Assembly: GCF_003026105.1 (NCBI RefSeq)
Contig: NZ_PYNW01000018.1
Coordinates: forward strand, 1-64,000
DNA: 64,000 nt
Reading direction: 5' to 3'
Origin: Photobacterium sp. GB-56
GTDB lineage: Bacteria; Pseudomonadota; Gammaproteobacteria; Enterobacterales; Vibrionaceae
Shown: in pieces, positions 10,848-19,670 of the stretch
Layout: each line of letters starts with the position of its first letter
Position numbering within the stretch: the first letter of the stretch is position 1
Notes under the pieces: generated by a model
What the model saw: only the letters and a program-made list of their open reading frames with translations
Told to the model about the DNA's origin: nothing
The model's database searches: none
Made by a program: the position numbers and the translations under genes

Positions 10848-12128
10848 ATGAATGTAAGAGCCACAGCGGCCAAAGTTATTTATCAGGTCGTCGATCAAGG
10901 GCAGTCATTAACCGCCGCGCTTCCTGCTGCGCAACAAGATATCAGAGAGCGTGACCACGCTTTATTGCAAGAGATCTGCTATGGCGTACTTCGCTGGCTT
11001 CCTCGCTTAGAATCTATTACTCAAGCGTTAATGGATAAGCCGTTAAAAGGTAAGCAACGCGTATTCCACCACTTAATTTTAGTGGGCTTATATCAACTCG
11101 GGTACATGCGAATTCCAGCACATGCCGCAGTAGCTGAAACAGTAAATGCAACGAAAACACTTAAAAAGCCACAACTTCGCGGGCTTATTAACGCTATTTT
11201 ACGTAATTATCAGCGTCAACAAGAAACCTTAGATGCGCAAGCTATCAGCCATGATGCGGGTAAATATGGTCATCCAAGCTGGCTATTAAAGTTATTAAAA
11301 GAAAGCTATCCCGAGCAATTTGCTGATATCTGTGAAGCGAATAACACCAAAGCACCGATGTGGCTACGTGTTAATCGCCAACACAATACTCGCGATGCCT
11401 ACCGCGCTTTATTAGATGCCGAGGACATTGCAACCGAGTTACACCCACAGGCTGCAGATGCGCTACGTTTAGTTTCGCCATGCGATGTCACTCAGCTTCC
11501 TGGCTTTAGTGATGGCTGGGTCTCGGTACAAGACGCTGCAGCTCAGTTAGCGGTGGATTATTTACAGCCTAAAGCGGGTGAGTTAATTCTTGATTGCTGC
11601 GCAGCTCCTGGTGGTAAAACAGCCCACATCATTGAACATGTACCATCAACCAAAGTGGTTGCGATTGACTGTGATGAAAATCGCCTTAAACGTGTACACG
11701 AAAACTTGGCACGTTTGAACCTGGATGCAACCGTATTATGCGCTGATGCCCGTTACCCAGAACAATGGTGGCAAGGTGACAAATTTGATCGTATTTTGCT
11801 AGATGCGCCATGTTCAGCGACGGGGGTTATTCGTCGTCACCCAGATATTAAGTGGCTACGTCGTGGCGAAGATATTGCGGCACTGGCAACACTTCAAGCA
11901 GAGATCTTTGACGCAATGTGGCTGCAATTAAAACCGGGCGGTACGTTGGTTTACGCGACATGCTCTATTACGCCACAAGAAAACTGCGATCAGGTAAAAG
12001 CGTTTTTAGCACGAACGTCAGATGCGACATTAATTGGCAGCGATCCAGCGAAACCTGGTCGTCAAATTCTGCCAGGTGAAGAGTCGATGGATGGTTTTTA
12101 CTACGCTGTACTAACAAAAGCAGAGTAA
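10848..12128 (+). CDS. rsmB: 16S rRNA (cytosine-967-C5)-methyltransferase RsmB
   Basis: Methylates C967 of 16S rRNA with SAM. The 426-residue protein has an N-terminal NusB-like RNA-binding domain (about 1-140) and a C-terminal Rossmann methyltransferase: [13 protein letters not shown] around 248-260 binds [20 protein letters not shown] supplies the catalytic PC cysteine motif, and [11 protein letters not shown] the release cysteine. Complete. Conserved neighbour of fmt in E. coli and Vibrio. Confidence 0.97.
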   Translation: MNVRATAAKVIYQVVDQGQSLTAALPAAQQDIRERDHALLQEICYGVLRWLPRLESITQALMDKPLKGKQRVFHHLILVGLYQLGYMRIPAHAAVAETVNATKTLKKPQLRGLINAILRNYQRQQETLDAQAISHDAGKYGHPSWLLKLLKESYPEQFADICEANNTKAPMWLRVNRQHNTRDAYRALLDAEDIATELHPQAADALRLVSPCDVTQLPGFSDGWVSVQDAAAQLAVDYLQPKAGELILDCCAAPGGKTAHIIEHVPSTKVVAIDCDENRLKRVHENLARLNLDATVLCADARYPEQWWQGDKFDRILLDAPCSATGVIRRHPDIKWLRRGEDIAALATLQAEIFDAMWLQLKPGGTLVYATCSITPQENCDQVKAFLARTSDATLIGSDPAKPGRQILPGEESMDGFYYAVLTKAE

Positions 12129-12141
12129 TCATTGTTGAAAT

Positions 12142-12176
12142 AAAAGCGGAACTTGCTCTCAAGATTCCGCTTTTTC
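12142..12176 (+). terminator. terminator after rsmB
   Basis: Stem AAAGCGGAA/TTCCGCTTT (GCGGAA at 12146-12151, TTCCGC at 12165-12170) with a 13 nt loop and a T-run to 12175. It separates rsmB from trkA. Confidence 0.7.
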
Positions 12177-12248
12177 ATATTTTATAACGCCGATCAGAAC
12201 GTTGTACTTACAGCTGATCTCTACAGGCATTTACATCAGGCATAGACT

Positions 12249-13625
12249 ATGAAAATTATTATTCTCGGTGCCGGACAAGTTGGCGGCACCCTTGCTGAAA
12301 ACTTGGTTGGTGAGAATAACGATATCACTATCGTTGATAAGGATCCCGAGCGTCTGCGTGAACTGCAAGACAAATACGACCTTCGAGTTGTACAAGGCTT
12401 TGCCAGTCACCCTCGCACGTTACGAGAAGCAGGGGCACAAGATGCTGATATGTTGGTATCTGTTACGAACTCCGATGAAACTAACATGATCGCATGTCAA
12501 ATTGCGTTCTCTCTTTTCAATACGCCTAACCGTGTTGCTCGTATTCGTTCACCTGAATACTTACGAGAGAAAGAACAACTGTTTCAATCTGATGCGGTTC
12601 CTGTTGATCACTTAATCGCACCAGAAGAATTGGTGACCGATTACATTGAAAAACTGATTGAATACCCAGGCGCATTACAGGTTGTTAGCTTTGCAGAAGA
12701 TAAAGTCGGCCTTGTTGCGGTAAAAGCCTACTATGGCGGTCCGCTAGTTGGTAATGCATTATCTGCATTGCGTGAACACATGCCACACATCGATACCCGC
12801 GTAGCGGCGATTTTCCGTCAAGGTAAACCGATTCGTCCACAAGGTACCACGATCATTGAAGCTGATGATGAAGTCTTCTTTGTCGCCGCAAGTAACCATA
12901 TTCGTTCCGTAATGAGTGAACTTCAGCGCCTAGAGAAGCCTTATAAGCGTTTGATGATTGTTGGTGGTGGTAACGTTGGTGCTGGTTTAGCTCGTCGTTT
13001 AGAGCAAAGCTACAGCATCAAACTGATTGAACGTAATCAAGAGCGTGCTGAGAACTTGTCTGAAATGCTACAAAATACCATCGTATTTTGTGGTGATGCC
13101 TCAGATCAGGAATTGCTCAGCGAAGAGCATATCGAGCAGATCGATGTCTTTATTGCGGTTACTAACGATGATGAAGCCAATATCATGTCAGCCATGCTTG
13201 CTAAGCGTATGGGCGCAAAGAAAGTGATGGTGCTTATCCAGCGTGGTGCTTACGTTGATTTGGTGCAAGGCGGTACCATTGATATTGCGATTTCACCGCA
13301 ACAAGCGACGATTTCAGCGCTATTAACCCACGTGCGAAAAGCCGATATCGTTAATGTATCATCATTGCGTCGCGGCGCTGCAGAAGCCATTGAGGCTATC
13401 GCTCATGGTGATTCCAGTACCTCTAAAGTCGTTGGTCGTGCAATCAGCGATATTAAATTACCACCGGGTACCACCATTGGTGCTGTTGTCCGTGGAGAAG
13501 AAGTATTAATCGCCCATGACCGTACCGTCATCGAGCAAAACGATCACGTGGTGATGTTCCTTGTTGATAAGAAGTACATCCCAGATGTTGAACGTCTCTT
13601 CCAACCTAGTCCTTTCTTCTTGTAA
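12249..13625 (+). CDS. trkA: Trk potassium uptake regulatory subunit TrkA
   Basis: Peripheral NAD(H)/nucleotide-binding gating ring of the Trk K+ channel, on the cytoplasmic side. The 458 residues form a tandem duplication: RCK_N ([17 protein letters not shown] at the N-terminus, acidic D in VDKD), RCK_C, then a second RCK_N ([17 protein letters not shown] around 236-252, E in LIERN) and a second RCK_C. Both Rossmann motifs are intact. trkH follows after 6 nt, so channel and gate are made together. Confidence 0.97.
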   Translation: MKIIILGAGQVGGTLAENLVGENNDITIVDKDPERLRELQDKYDLRVVQGFASHPRTLREAGAQDADMLVSVTNSDETNMIACQIAFSLFNTPNRVARIRSPEYLREKEQLFQSDAVPVDHLIAPEELVTDYIEKLIEYPGALQVVSFAEDKVGLVAVKAYYGGPLVGNALSALREHMPHIDTRVAAIFRQGKPIRPQGTTIIEADDEVFFVAASNHIRSVMSELQRLEKPYKRLMIVGGGNVGAGLARRLEQSYSIKLIERNQERAENLSEMLQNTIVFCGDASDQELLSEEHIEQIDVFIAVTNDDEANIMSAMLAKRMGAKKVMVLIQRGAYVDLVQGGTIDIAISPQQATISALLTHVRKADIVNVSSLRRGAAEAIEAIAHGDSSTSKVVGRAISDIKLPPGTTIGAVVRGEEVLIAHDRTVIEQNDHVVMFLVDKKYIPDVERLFQPSPFFL

Positions 13626-13631
13626 CTGATC

Positions 13632-15077
13632 ATGGTTAATTATCGTCCCATACTGTTTGTACTAGGGTTAGTGCTGTCTAAGCTAGCCCTGTTCATGTAC
13701 GTGCCGACATTAGTCGCCTTTTTTACCGGTACCGAAGGGTTTATTGATTTCGCCACTGCGGTGCTGATCACCCATTCTGTTGCCTTTTTATTTTTAACTT
13801 TAGGTAAAACCCCAGAGTTTAAGCTTAGCGTGCGAGACATGTTCTTGATCACCACCTTAGTTTGGACTGTCGCCAGTGCTTTTGCGGCCTTACCTTTTGT
13901 ATTTATTAATCACATTAGTTTTACCGATGCTTACTTTGAAACTATGTCAGGGATCACCACAACGGGCTCTACCGTTTTAAGTGGTTTAGATGATATGGCA
14001 CCCAGTATTTTGCTGTGGCGATCAACACTGCAATGGCTCGGTGGGGTTGGCTTTATCGTGATGGCAGTAGCGATCCTCCCGATGCTGAACGTCGGTGGTA
14101 TGCGTTTATTCCAAACCGAATCATCAGATTGGTCAGATAAAAGCTCACCTCGAACCAAGAGCGTTGCAAAGAATATCGTTAATGTTTATCTCACGTTAAC
14201 TCTGCTCTGCATTATCTCGTTTATGTTTGCAGGGATGAATACATTTGATGCCATTAACCATGCTTTCACAACCATTTCGACGGGCGGTTATTCCACTTCT
14301 GATGGCTCCATGAATCACTTCTCGCACAGTGCACAATGGGTTGCCACAGTCTTCATGTTTGCTGGCGGCTTGCCATTTTTGCTGTTTGTCCAAGCCTTGA
14401 AAAAACGCCATCCAAAAACCTTATTTGGTGATGCTCAAGTAAAAGGCTATGCCTTGTTTGTGACCGTTGCCAGTTTAATTGTGGCTGCATGCTTGTTCTT
14501 CAATAAAGATTATTCGTTGATGGATTCGCTGCGATTATCATTTTTCAACATCATTTCTGTTGTGACAACCACAGGTTTTGGCTTGGGAGATTTCACCGCA
14601 TGGGGACCATTGCCGAGTATTATTTTCGCCTTCACTTTATTGGTAGGCGCTTGCTCAGGGTCGACCAGTGGCGGAATAAAAATCTTTCGATTCCAGATCG
14701 CGTTTGCCTTACTACGTAAGCAAATTATGCAATCTATCCACCCATCGGCGCTATTTGTCCAACGCTATAATGATAGACCTGTCACTGACGATATTGTGCG
14801 CTCGGTTGTTGCATTAGTATTGACCTTTATCATGACCATTATCTTCATTGCTGCGATATTAGGTCTGCAAGGGCTTGATCCCATCACCAGCATTACAGGT
14901 GCTGTCACCGCAGTTGCTAACGTAGGACCGGGGATGGGGAGCATTATCGGTCCAACGGGTAACTTCGCGAGTTTGCCTGATTTATCAAAATGGACCTTAA
15001 GCTTAGGTATGTTGATGGGACGTTTAGAAATTTTGACTGTGTTAGTCGTATTTTCACCTGCATTTTGGCGAGATTAA
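13632..15077 (+). CDS. trkH: Trk potassium transporter membrane subunit TrkH
   Basis: K+ channel-like inner-membrane subunit of 481 residues (E. coli TrkH 483). Four pore-helix/selectivity-filter repeats are visible: TTTGSTVLSG, TISTGGYSTSDG, TTTGFGLGD and ANVGPGMGS, each contributing a filter glycine. The region between filters is strongly hydrophobic with many membrane segments. It is directly preceded by trkA (6 nt) and terminated by a strong hairpin. Confidence 0.96.
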   Translation: MVNYRPILFVLGLVLSKLALFMYVPTLVAFFTGTEGFIDFATAVLITHSVAFLFLTLGKTPEFKLSVRDMFLITTLVWTVASAFAALPFVFINHISFTDAYFETMSGITTTGSTVLSGLDDMAPSILLWRSTLQWLGGVGFIVMAVAILPMLNVGGMRLFQTESSDWSDKSSPRTKSVAKNIVNVYLTLTLLCIISFMFAGMNTFDAINHAFTTISTGGYSTSDGSMNHFSHSAQWVATVFMFAGGLPFLLFVQALKKRHPKTLFGDAQVKGYALFVTVASLIVAACLFFNKDYSLMDSLRLSFFNIISVVTTTGFGLGDFTAWGPLPSIIFAFTLLVGACSGSTSGGIKIFRFQIAFALLRKQIMQSIHPSALFVQRYNDRPVTDDIVRSVVALVLTFIMTIIFIAAILGLQGLDPITSITGAVTAVANVGPGMGSIIGPTGNFASLPDLSKWTLSLGMLMGRLEILTVLVVFSPAFWRD

Positions 15078-15090
15078 TAGCACTAAAAAC

Positions 15091-15120
15091 AAAAAGGGAG
15101 CGCATTGCGCTCCCTTTTTT
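15091..15120. terminator. bidirectional terminator trkH / trhA
   Basis: GGGAGCGC/GCGCTCCC (15096-15103, 15107-15114) with a 3 nt loop, flanked by A5 and T6, so it is active on both strands. It ends trkH and, on the other strand, trhA. Confidence 0.9.
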
Positions 15121-15140
15121 ATCCATTTCAACGCGATGAA

Positions 15141-15803
15141 CTACACAGGTTTGACGTAGAAATAAATCGCACAAAAGTGGCAAATAGAACCACCTAATAC
15201 AAATAAATGCCAAATTGCATGGTTATACGGAATACGTTTATTGACGTAGAAAATCACCCCAAGTGAATAAATCACACCGCCTAAAGCAAGTAACACTAAA
15301 CCACCCGTCGATAAAATAAGTGCTAATTGATAAATCATAATTAGCGATAACCAACCCATGGTTAAATAAGTGATCAGTGATAATTTCTCAAATCGATAAA
15401 CAAATGCAATTTTGGCAATAATACCGATAATCGCCAGTCCCCAAATCACGCTCATCAAACCAATGGCTAATGGCGTCCGCAGAGAAATCAATAAAAAAGG
15501 CGTATAAGTACCAGCAATAAGAAGATAAATCGCACAATGATCGAACGTTTTTAACGCACGTTTCGCTTTAGGTGATGAAACCGAATGGTAAAGGGTAGAG
15601 GCTAAATAGAGCAATATCATGCTCACCGCATACACGGTATAGCTGATAAGACTTAACGTGTCAGCATTAACAGAGAATGCTTTCTCAAGTAATAAATACA
15701 ACCCAAGCAAGCCAAATAACAGCCCGATCCCATGGCTTATACTGTTCGCTACTTCCTCTGCAACAGAATACCCTTGTTCTGTTGCCACCGATTTGTTCAT
15801 CAC
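15141..15803 (-). CDS. trhA: hemolysin III / PAQR family membrane protein TrhA
   Basis: A 220-residue protein with seven predicted membrane helices. It carries the HlyIII/PAQR pattern: SISHGIG near the N-terminus, [28 protein letters not shown] in two parts around residues 75-105, and [16 protein letters not shown] at the C-terminus; the conserved Ser, His, Asp and His residues are the likely metal-binding set. E. coli YqfA/TrhA affects membrane energetics and lipid order; the name hemolysin is historical and haemolytic activity should not be assumed. Confidence 0.88.
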   Translation of the reverse strand: MMNKSVATEQGYSVAEEVANSISHGIGLLFGLLGLYLLLEKAFSVNADTLSLISYTVYAVSMILLYLASTLYHSVSSPKAKRALKTFDHCAIYLLIAGTYTPFLLISLRTPLAIGLMSVIWGLAIIGIIAKIAFVYRFEKLSLITYLTMGWLSLIMIYQLALILSTGGLVLLALGGVIYSLGVIFYVNKRIPYNHAIWHLFVLGGSICHFCAIYFYVKPV

Positions 15804-15974
15804 TCAACCACCTCACGCTAACATGACATTATTCTACTATAACCACACCACTCAGCTTACACTTGTAAGCTGAAAATAAGCAAGTCAGGATTCGTGATAT
15901 TTATAATAATGAGATAAAAACATACGTAATAAAAACGGAGCGCTCGTGATAAATAAGCAATACTCCGTTAGTTA

Positions 15975-16655
15975 TTATTTTTGTAGTAGTGATAAGGTGG
16001 CTTGTCGAGCAGCATCTGGATCGCGAGCAATAATGCCATCAACGATTTGTTGGTGAGCATCAAGTTTTAAAATACGTTCACGCGTAACAACACGGAAGTA
16101 GTTTTCAAATACCGCTTTAAACAAGTTACCAAACGGACTAATAAAATGATTTCCAGAGGAAAAATAAATCAGTTGATGGAAACGTGTGTCGACTTCAATC
16201 CAATGTTCTTGATCGAAGTTATCGCCCATTTCATGCATTTCAGCCAACAGCTTTTGTAGCTCTTTACGCTCCTCATCTGTTGCGTGAATAGCTGCTAATG
16301 CTGCCGCTTCTGGCTCTAACATTAAACGCGCTTGTTGATATTCCTCTAATAATTCAGAATCGGCATCAAAATCTAACCAAGCCAGTAAATCTTGATCAAG
16401 ATAGTTCCAATTCTTTTTCGGCATCACGCGTGTACCAATACGTGGCCGAGGCAACACCATTCCTTTGGCAGCCAACATTTTGATTGCCTCACGAACAGCT
16501 GTACGGCTTACACCATACATGTCACCTAATTCGACTTCACCCGGTAAAATATCACCAGGCGCTGTTTCTCCCGCCAAAATACGGCGGCCTATAGACTCAG
16601 CTAATCGATAAGATAAATTTCGGTTGGCAACAATGCGTTGCTGCTCTTGCTCCAT
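15975..16655 (-). CDS. FadR-subfamily GntR transcriptional regulator
   Basis: A 226-residue regulator: an N-terminal winged helix (around 14-80: GRRILAGETAPGDILPGE, YGVSRTAVREAIKMLAAKGM, PRIGTRV) and a C-terminal all-helical FCD ligand domain (around 95-220) with Asp/His residues suited to metal binding (RFHQLIYFSSGNHF). The WNYLDQDLLAWL linker resembles the sugar-acid regulator DgoR, so a sugar-acid ligand is possible but unproven. No catabolic genes are adjacent. Inverted repeats upstream suggest autoregulation. Confidence 0.85.
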   Translation of the reverse strand: MEQEQQRIVANRNLSYRLAESIGRRILAGETAPGDILPGEVELGDMYGVSRTAVREAIKMLAAKGMVLPRPRIGTRVMPKKNWNYLDQDLLAWLDFDADSELLEEYQQARLMLEPEAAALAAIHATDEERKELQKLLAEMHEMGDNFDQEHWIEVDTRFHQLIYFSSGNHFISPFGNLFKAVFENYFRVVTRERILKLDAHQQIVDGIIARDPDAARQATLSLLQK

Positions 16656-16710
16656 ACATCCTCTCCAAAGGCTTCTTTTATAATATGGTTATTCCATAAA
16701 ATATGTGCAG

Positions 16711-16734
16711 TGTAATACACACATCGTATTACAA
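16711..16734 (-). promoter_or_regulatory. candidate operator of the GntR regulator
   Basis: TGTAATAC (16711-16718) and GTATTACA (16726-16733) form a perfect 8 bp inverted repeat with a 7 nt spacer, 56 nt upstream of the regulator's start. The right arm, TCGTATTACAA (16724-16734), fits the FadR-subfamily operator pattern TNGTNNNACNA. Autoregulation is inferred. Confidence 0.45.
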
Positions 16735-17001
16735 CATAAACGGATCTGAATACGCCAAGCGAAAGCACTTTTACTATTCTTTTTTTACGGCATGCTTAAT
16801 CAACCATCTTAATGCTTCAATCTTAGCATTTTAGCGGCTACTTTTTACTCGACTTTTAAAATTGCTATTGTTATTCTCAGCGCAAACTAATTAACAACCA
16901 AGCGATATACTGATGGATGGGGTAAACCCAGTAGGGAATTTTCCCTTCAGCGATCAGCTTGCTAACTTCCGGCCATGGATGAGCCTGACAACAGGTGATT
17001 T

Positions 17002-17202
17002 ATGCGACCAGCATCTCCCGTCAGGTATGTAAGTACCCCTCGTAGCCCTTCACGCCTTCGTGCAACGGCTCATGCTCCACATTTTAAAACGAAACAGACA
17101 GCCGTTGTTGAGATTTCATTGACGAATAACGATATAAAACTAAAGCGTGATGAGTTAGAGACTCAAATACAGTCATTAATCGCCAAGCAAAATATCGCGT
17201 AA
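17002..17202 (+). CDS. unrecognised 66-residue small protein (uncertain)
   Basis: An open frame with AGGTGA just upstream, closed by TAA 22 nt before a strong terminator. The product has an Arg/Ser/Pro-rich first half (SPVRYVSTPRSPSRLRA) and a charged, helix-prone second half (NDIKLKRDELETQIQSLIAK) that could form a short coiled coil. No signal peptide or membrane segment. A second short frame of 39 codons (16913-17032, ending ATGTAA) overlaps its start in another frame. I do not recognise the protein; it may be a real small gene, a decayed one, or chance within an RNA. Confidence 0.4.
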   Translation: MRPASPVRYVSTPRSPSRLRATAHAPHFKTKQTAVVEISLTNNDIKLKRDELETQIQSLIAKQNIA

Positions 17203-17223
17203 TGATAATAAAGCGATTGAGAT

Positions 17224-17247
17224 AAAGCAGCTTCGGCTGCTTTTTTT
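17224..17247 (+). terminator. terminator with UUCG tetraloop
   Basis: GCAGC-TTCG-GCTGC (17227-17240) preceded by AAA and followed by seven T. A cUUCGg loop gives an unusually stable hairpin. It ends the transcript from the unexplained region and insulates yihD. Confidence 0.88.
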
Positions 17248-17376
17248 ACTTCGTTTTGTCATTACAACACCGCACAACAGATTGTAACCCCGTGTGCTTT
17301 GTTATAATTTACCCCTATTAAAACTATGACAATTTGCTCGTAATAACGATCACTCAGCCTCAACTACGGAGTCACT

Positions 17377-17643
17377 ATGAAAACGCATCGCGTCAATGAG
17401 CTCATCGAACTGCTTCATCCTGAATGGCAAAAAGATCCTGATCTAAATTTAGTGGAGTTTTTATTAAAGCTGGCTGAAGAAGCAAAGTATAACGGCCCAT
17501 TAGAGTCACTCACTGATGATGTACTGATTTATCATTTGAAGATGCGTAACAGTGATAAAGACGCCATGATCCCTGGGCTTGCAAAAGATTGTGAAGATGA
17601 TTTCAAAACCGCTATCTTACGCGCTCGCGGTATTATTAAATAA
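17377..17643 (+). CDS. yihD: YihD family protein (DUF1040)
   Basis: An 88-residue protein matching E. coli YihD across its length: [17 protein letters not shown] at the start, [16 protein letters not shown] in the middle, and a C-terminal [18 protein letters not shown]. Small, soluble, of unknown function. Conserved neighbour of srkA and dsbA. It has its own terminator 21 nt after the stop. Confidence 0.92.
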   Translation: MKTHRVNELIELLHPEWQKDPDLNLVEFLLKLAEEAKYNGPLESLTDDVLIYHLKMRNSDKDAMIPGLAKDCEDDFKTAILRARGIIK

Positions 17644-17663
17644 TCTCACTATTATTTAACGTT

Positions 17664-17693
17664 AAAAGCCAGTGAATATTCACTGGCTTTTTT
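17664..17693 (+). terminator. terminator after yihD
   Basis: An almost continuous inverted repeat AAAAGCCAGTGAA/TTCACTGGCTTTT (17664-17676, 17679-17691) with a 2-base centre and T-run. Confidence 0.87.
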
Positions 17694-17941
17694 GTGCCCA
17701 AACCACCAGTTTAAGCACTGATTTTAGGCTGAACCATCGCCTTGCGTTACAATTATGTTATTAACAAAGCGTGATACATATTAATGGTTAACACTCAGCG
17801 CCGACACTCGATTTATTCGTCGTCTTCGCTAAACTAATGACAACACATGTTCGCTAGGGCGGGAGAGATCTACCCCTGAATTCTCGTTATCTCAAGATTA
17901 AGGTAAACTGCAGCCTTAATTTCCATCTTTAAGGCTGTTTC
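17694..17941. other. intergenic region upstream of srkA
   Basis: About 250 bp without a gene. A short imperfect repeat (CAGCCTTAA at 17911-17919, CTTTAAGGCTG at 17927-17937) could form a hairpin immediately before the srkA start and hide its ribosome site. No promoter was resolved. Confidence 0.4.
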
Positions 17942-18928
17942 ATGGAAAAAAACGATTTTTGTTTTTCGAATCTCACACCTGATTTGCTACTTGATGCCTT
18001 AGATAGCATTGATGTTCGTGCAGAATCAGGATTACTGGCTCTCAATAGTTATGAAAATCGGGTCTACCAGTTTAAAGCAGAAGATGGCGCACGTTATGTC
18101 ACCAAGTTCTATCGCTCAGAACGTTGGAGTGATGAGCAAATTGAAGAAGAGCACCAATTTACACAAGAATTGGCTGACAATGAAATTCCTGTTGCCGCAC
18201 CTCTAAATATCAATGGGAAAACACTACATACCTTTAATGGTCATCGTTTTGCTTTATTTCCAAGTGTCGGCGGTCGACAATTTGAAGTCGATAATTTTGA
18301 CCAATTAGAATGGGTCGGTCGCTATTTAGGTCGCATTCATCTCGTGGGGCAACGCCAGCCTTTTCAACACCGTCCAACCATGGGTCTGGATGAATACGTC
18401 TATCAGCCTCGAAAATTATTAGAGCACAGTCAGTTTATACCCGATCATCTTAAGAATGTTTTTTTTGCCGATCTTGATCTACTGATTAAAAACCTTGAAC
18501 AGCATTGGTCGTCTGATTGGCAAGCGATTCGTCTTCATGGTGACTGTCACCCAGGTAATATTTTATGGCGTGATGGCCCAATGTTTGTCGATCTTGATGA
18601 TGCCCGTAATGGTCCTGCTGTCCAAGATTTATGGATGCTATTAAACGGTGAGCGCGCCGATCAACTAGCCCAACTGGATACGTTACTTGAAGCTTATGGT
18701 GAATTTGCAGATTTTGATCAACGTCAATTGCAACTAATCGAGCCTTTACGCGGTCTTAGAATGGTGCATTATATGGCATGGTTAGCAAAACGATGGCAAG
18801 ATCCTGCATTTCCCCGTGCATTCCCTTGGTTTGCTGATGCAAAATACTGGGAAGGGCAAGTTCTTGCATTCAAAGAACAAATTGCCTCGCTGCATGATGC
18901 ACCATTACAACTCATGCCACAGTGGTAA
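17942..18928 (+). CDS. srkA: stress response Ser/Thr protein kinase SrkA (YihE/RdoA)
   Basis: A 328-residue APH/choline-kinase-fold protein kinase. The catalytic loop is HGDCHPGNILW (around 198-208) and the metal-binding DxD-like segment is VDLDDA (around 213-219). E. coli SrkA protects cells from programmed death under stress, and it is expressed with dsbA under Cpx control there. Here dsbA follows 74 nt downstream, the same pairing. Complete. Confidence 0.93.
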   Translation: MEKNDFCFSNLTPDLLLDALDSIDVRAESGLLALNSYENRVYQFKAEDGARYVTKFYRSERWSDEQIEEEHQFTQELADNEIPVAAPLNINGKTLHTFNGHRFALFPSVGGRQFEVDNFDQLEWVGRYLGRIHLVGQRQPFQHRPTMGLDEYVYQPRKLLEHSQFIPDHLKNVFFADLDLLIKNLEQHWSSDWQAIRLHGDCHPGNILWRDGPMFVDLDDARNGPAVQDLWMLLNGERADQLAQLDTLLEAYGEFADFDQRQLQLIEPLRGLRMVHYMAWLAKRWQDPAFPRAFPWFADAKYWEGQVLAFKEQIASLHDAPLQLMPQW

Positions 18929-19002
18929 ACACAAAAACGTATTAACATAAAAATTCAGGTTATATTTATAACCGTGATAAGGATAATCAGGGAGTTATAT
19001 CA

Positions 19003-19605
19003 ATGTTCAAGAAGTTACTCACGCTAGCTAGTGCAGCGTTACTATCATTTTCAGTGCACGCCGCAAAATTTACTGAAGGTGATTACTACAAAGTTCTCGA
19101 TCTACCAAAATCTGAAACCCCCATTGTGACTGAGTACTTCTCTTTATACTGCCCGCATTGCTATCAGTTTGAACCTATGATCAAACAGCTAAAAACTAAA
19201 TTGCCTGAAAATGTAAAGTTCCAAAAAAGGCATGTTTCATTTATGGGCGGCCCAATGGGTAAAGTAATGAGTAAAGCCTTCGCGACTTCTGTGGTATTAG
19301 GTGTTCAAGATAAAATGGTACCGGTGTTCTTTAACCGTATCCACACCATGAACAAGCCACCACGTAATGAAGAAGAAGTGCGTCAAATCTTCATTGATGA
19401 GGGAGTTCCTGCGGCTGAATTTGATGGTGCATATAATAGCTTTGCAGTAAATTCAATGGTAAGCCGTTCTGATAAAGCCTTTGAAGATGCAGGCCTAACC
19501 GGTGTGCCTGCTGTTGTGGTTAACAACAAGTACCTTGTACAAACAGGTAAAATCAAATCAGCGAACGAATACTTTGAGTTAGTAAACTACTTACTGAAAA
19601 AGTAA
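19003..19605 (+). CDS. dsbA: thiol:disulfide interchange protein DsbA
   Basis: Periplasmic oxidase that introduces disulfides into exported proteins. The 200 residues have a signal peptide (1-20, ending SVHA), a thioredoxin fold with the active-site CPHC (residues 50-53 in YCPHCYQF) and the cis-proline loop [10 protein letters not shown] near 167. Needs DsbB for reoxidation, which is not in this window. Preceded by GGAG and followed by a terminator shared with comM. Confidence 0.97.
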   Translation: MFKKLLTLASAALLSFSVHAAKFTEGDYYKVLDLPKSETPIVTEYFSLYCPHCYQFEPMIKQLKTKLPENVKFQKRHVSFMGGPMGKVMSKAFATSVVLGVQDKMVPVFFNRIHTMNKPPRNEEEVRQIFIDEGVPAAEFDGAYNSFAVNSMVSRSDKAFEDAGLTGVPAVVVNNKYLVQTGKIKSANEYFELVNYLLKK

Positions 19606-19615
19606 TCTCATCTAA

Positions 19616-19645
19616 AAATAAAAAAGGGCTGTAATGCCCTTTTTT
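19616..19645. terminator. bidirectional terminator dsbA / comM
   Basis: AAAAAGGGC-TGTAAT-GCCCTTTTTT (19621-19645), symmetric A/T runs allow use from both converging genes. Confidence 0.87.
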
Positions 19646-19670
19646 ATTATCCAAATAACGACACTTTTTG

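Larger units (their letters stand above)
16905..17247 (+). ncRNA. possible structured short transcript with its own terminator
   Basis: Between the GntR gene and yihD the plus strand has small hairpins (GGG-TAAA-CCC at 16919-16928; AGGGAA-TT-TTCCCT at 16933-16946) enclosed by a possible CTGAT/ATCAG pairing, then a short open frame and, at 17224-17247, a strong UUCG-loop terminator. The terminator implies that something upstream is transcribed. Whether the product is an RNA, a small protein or both cannot be told here; I could not assign a known RNA family. Confidence 0.35.
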
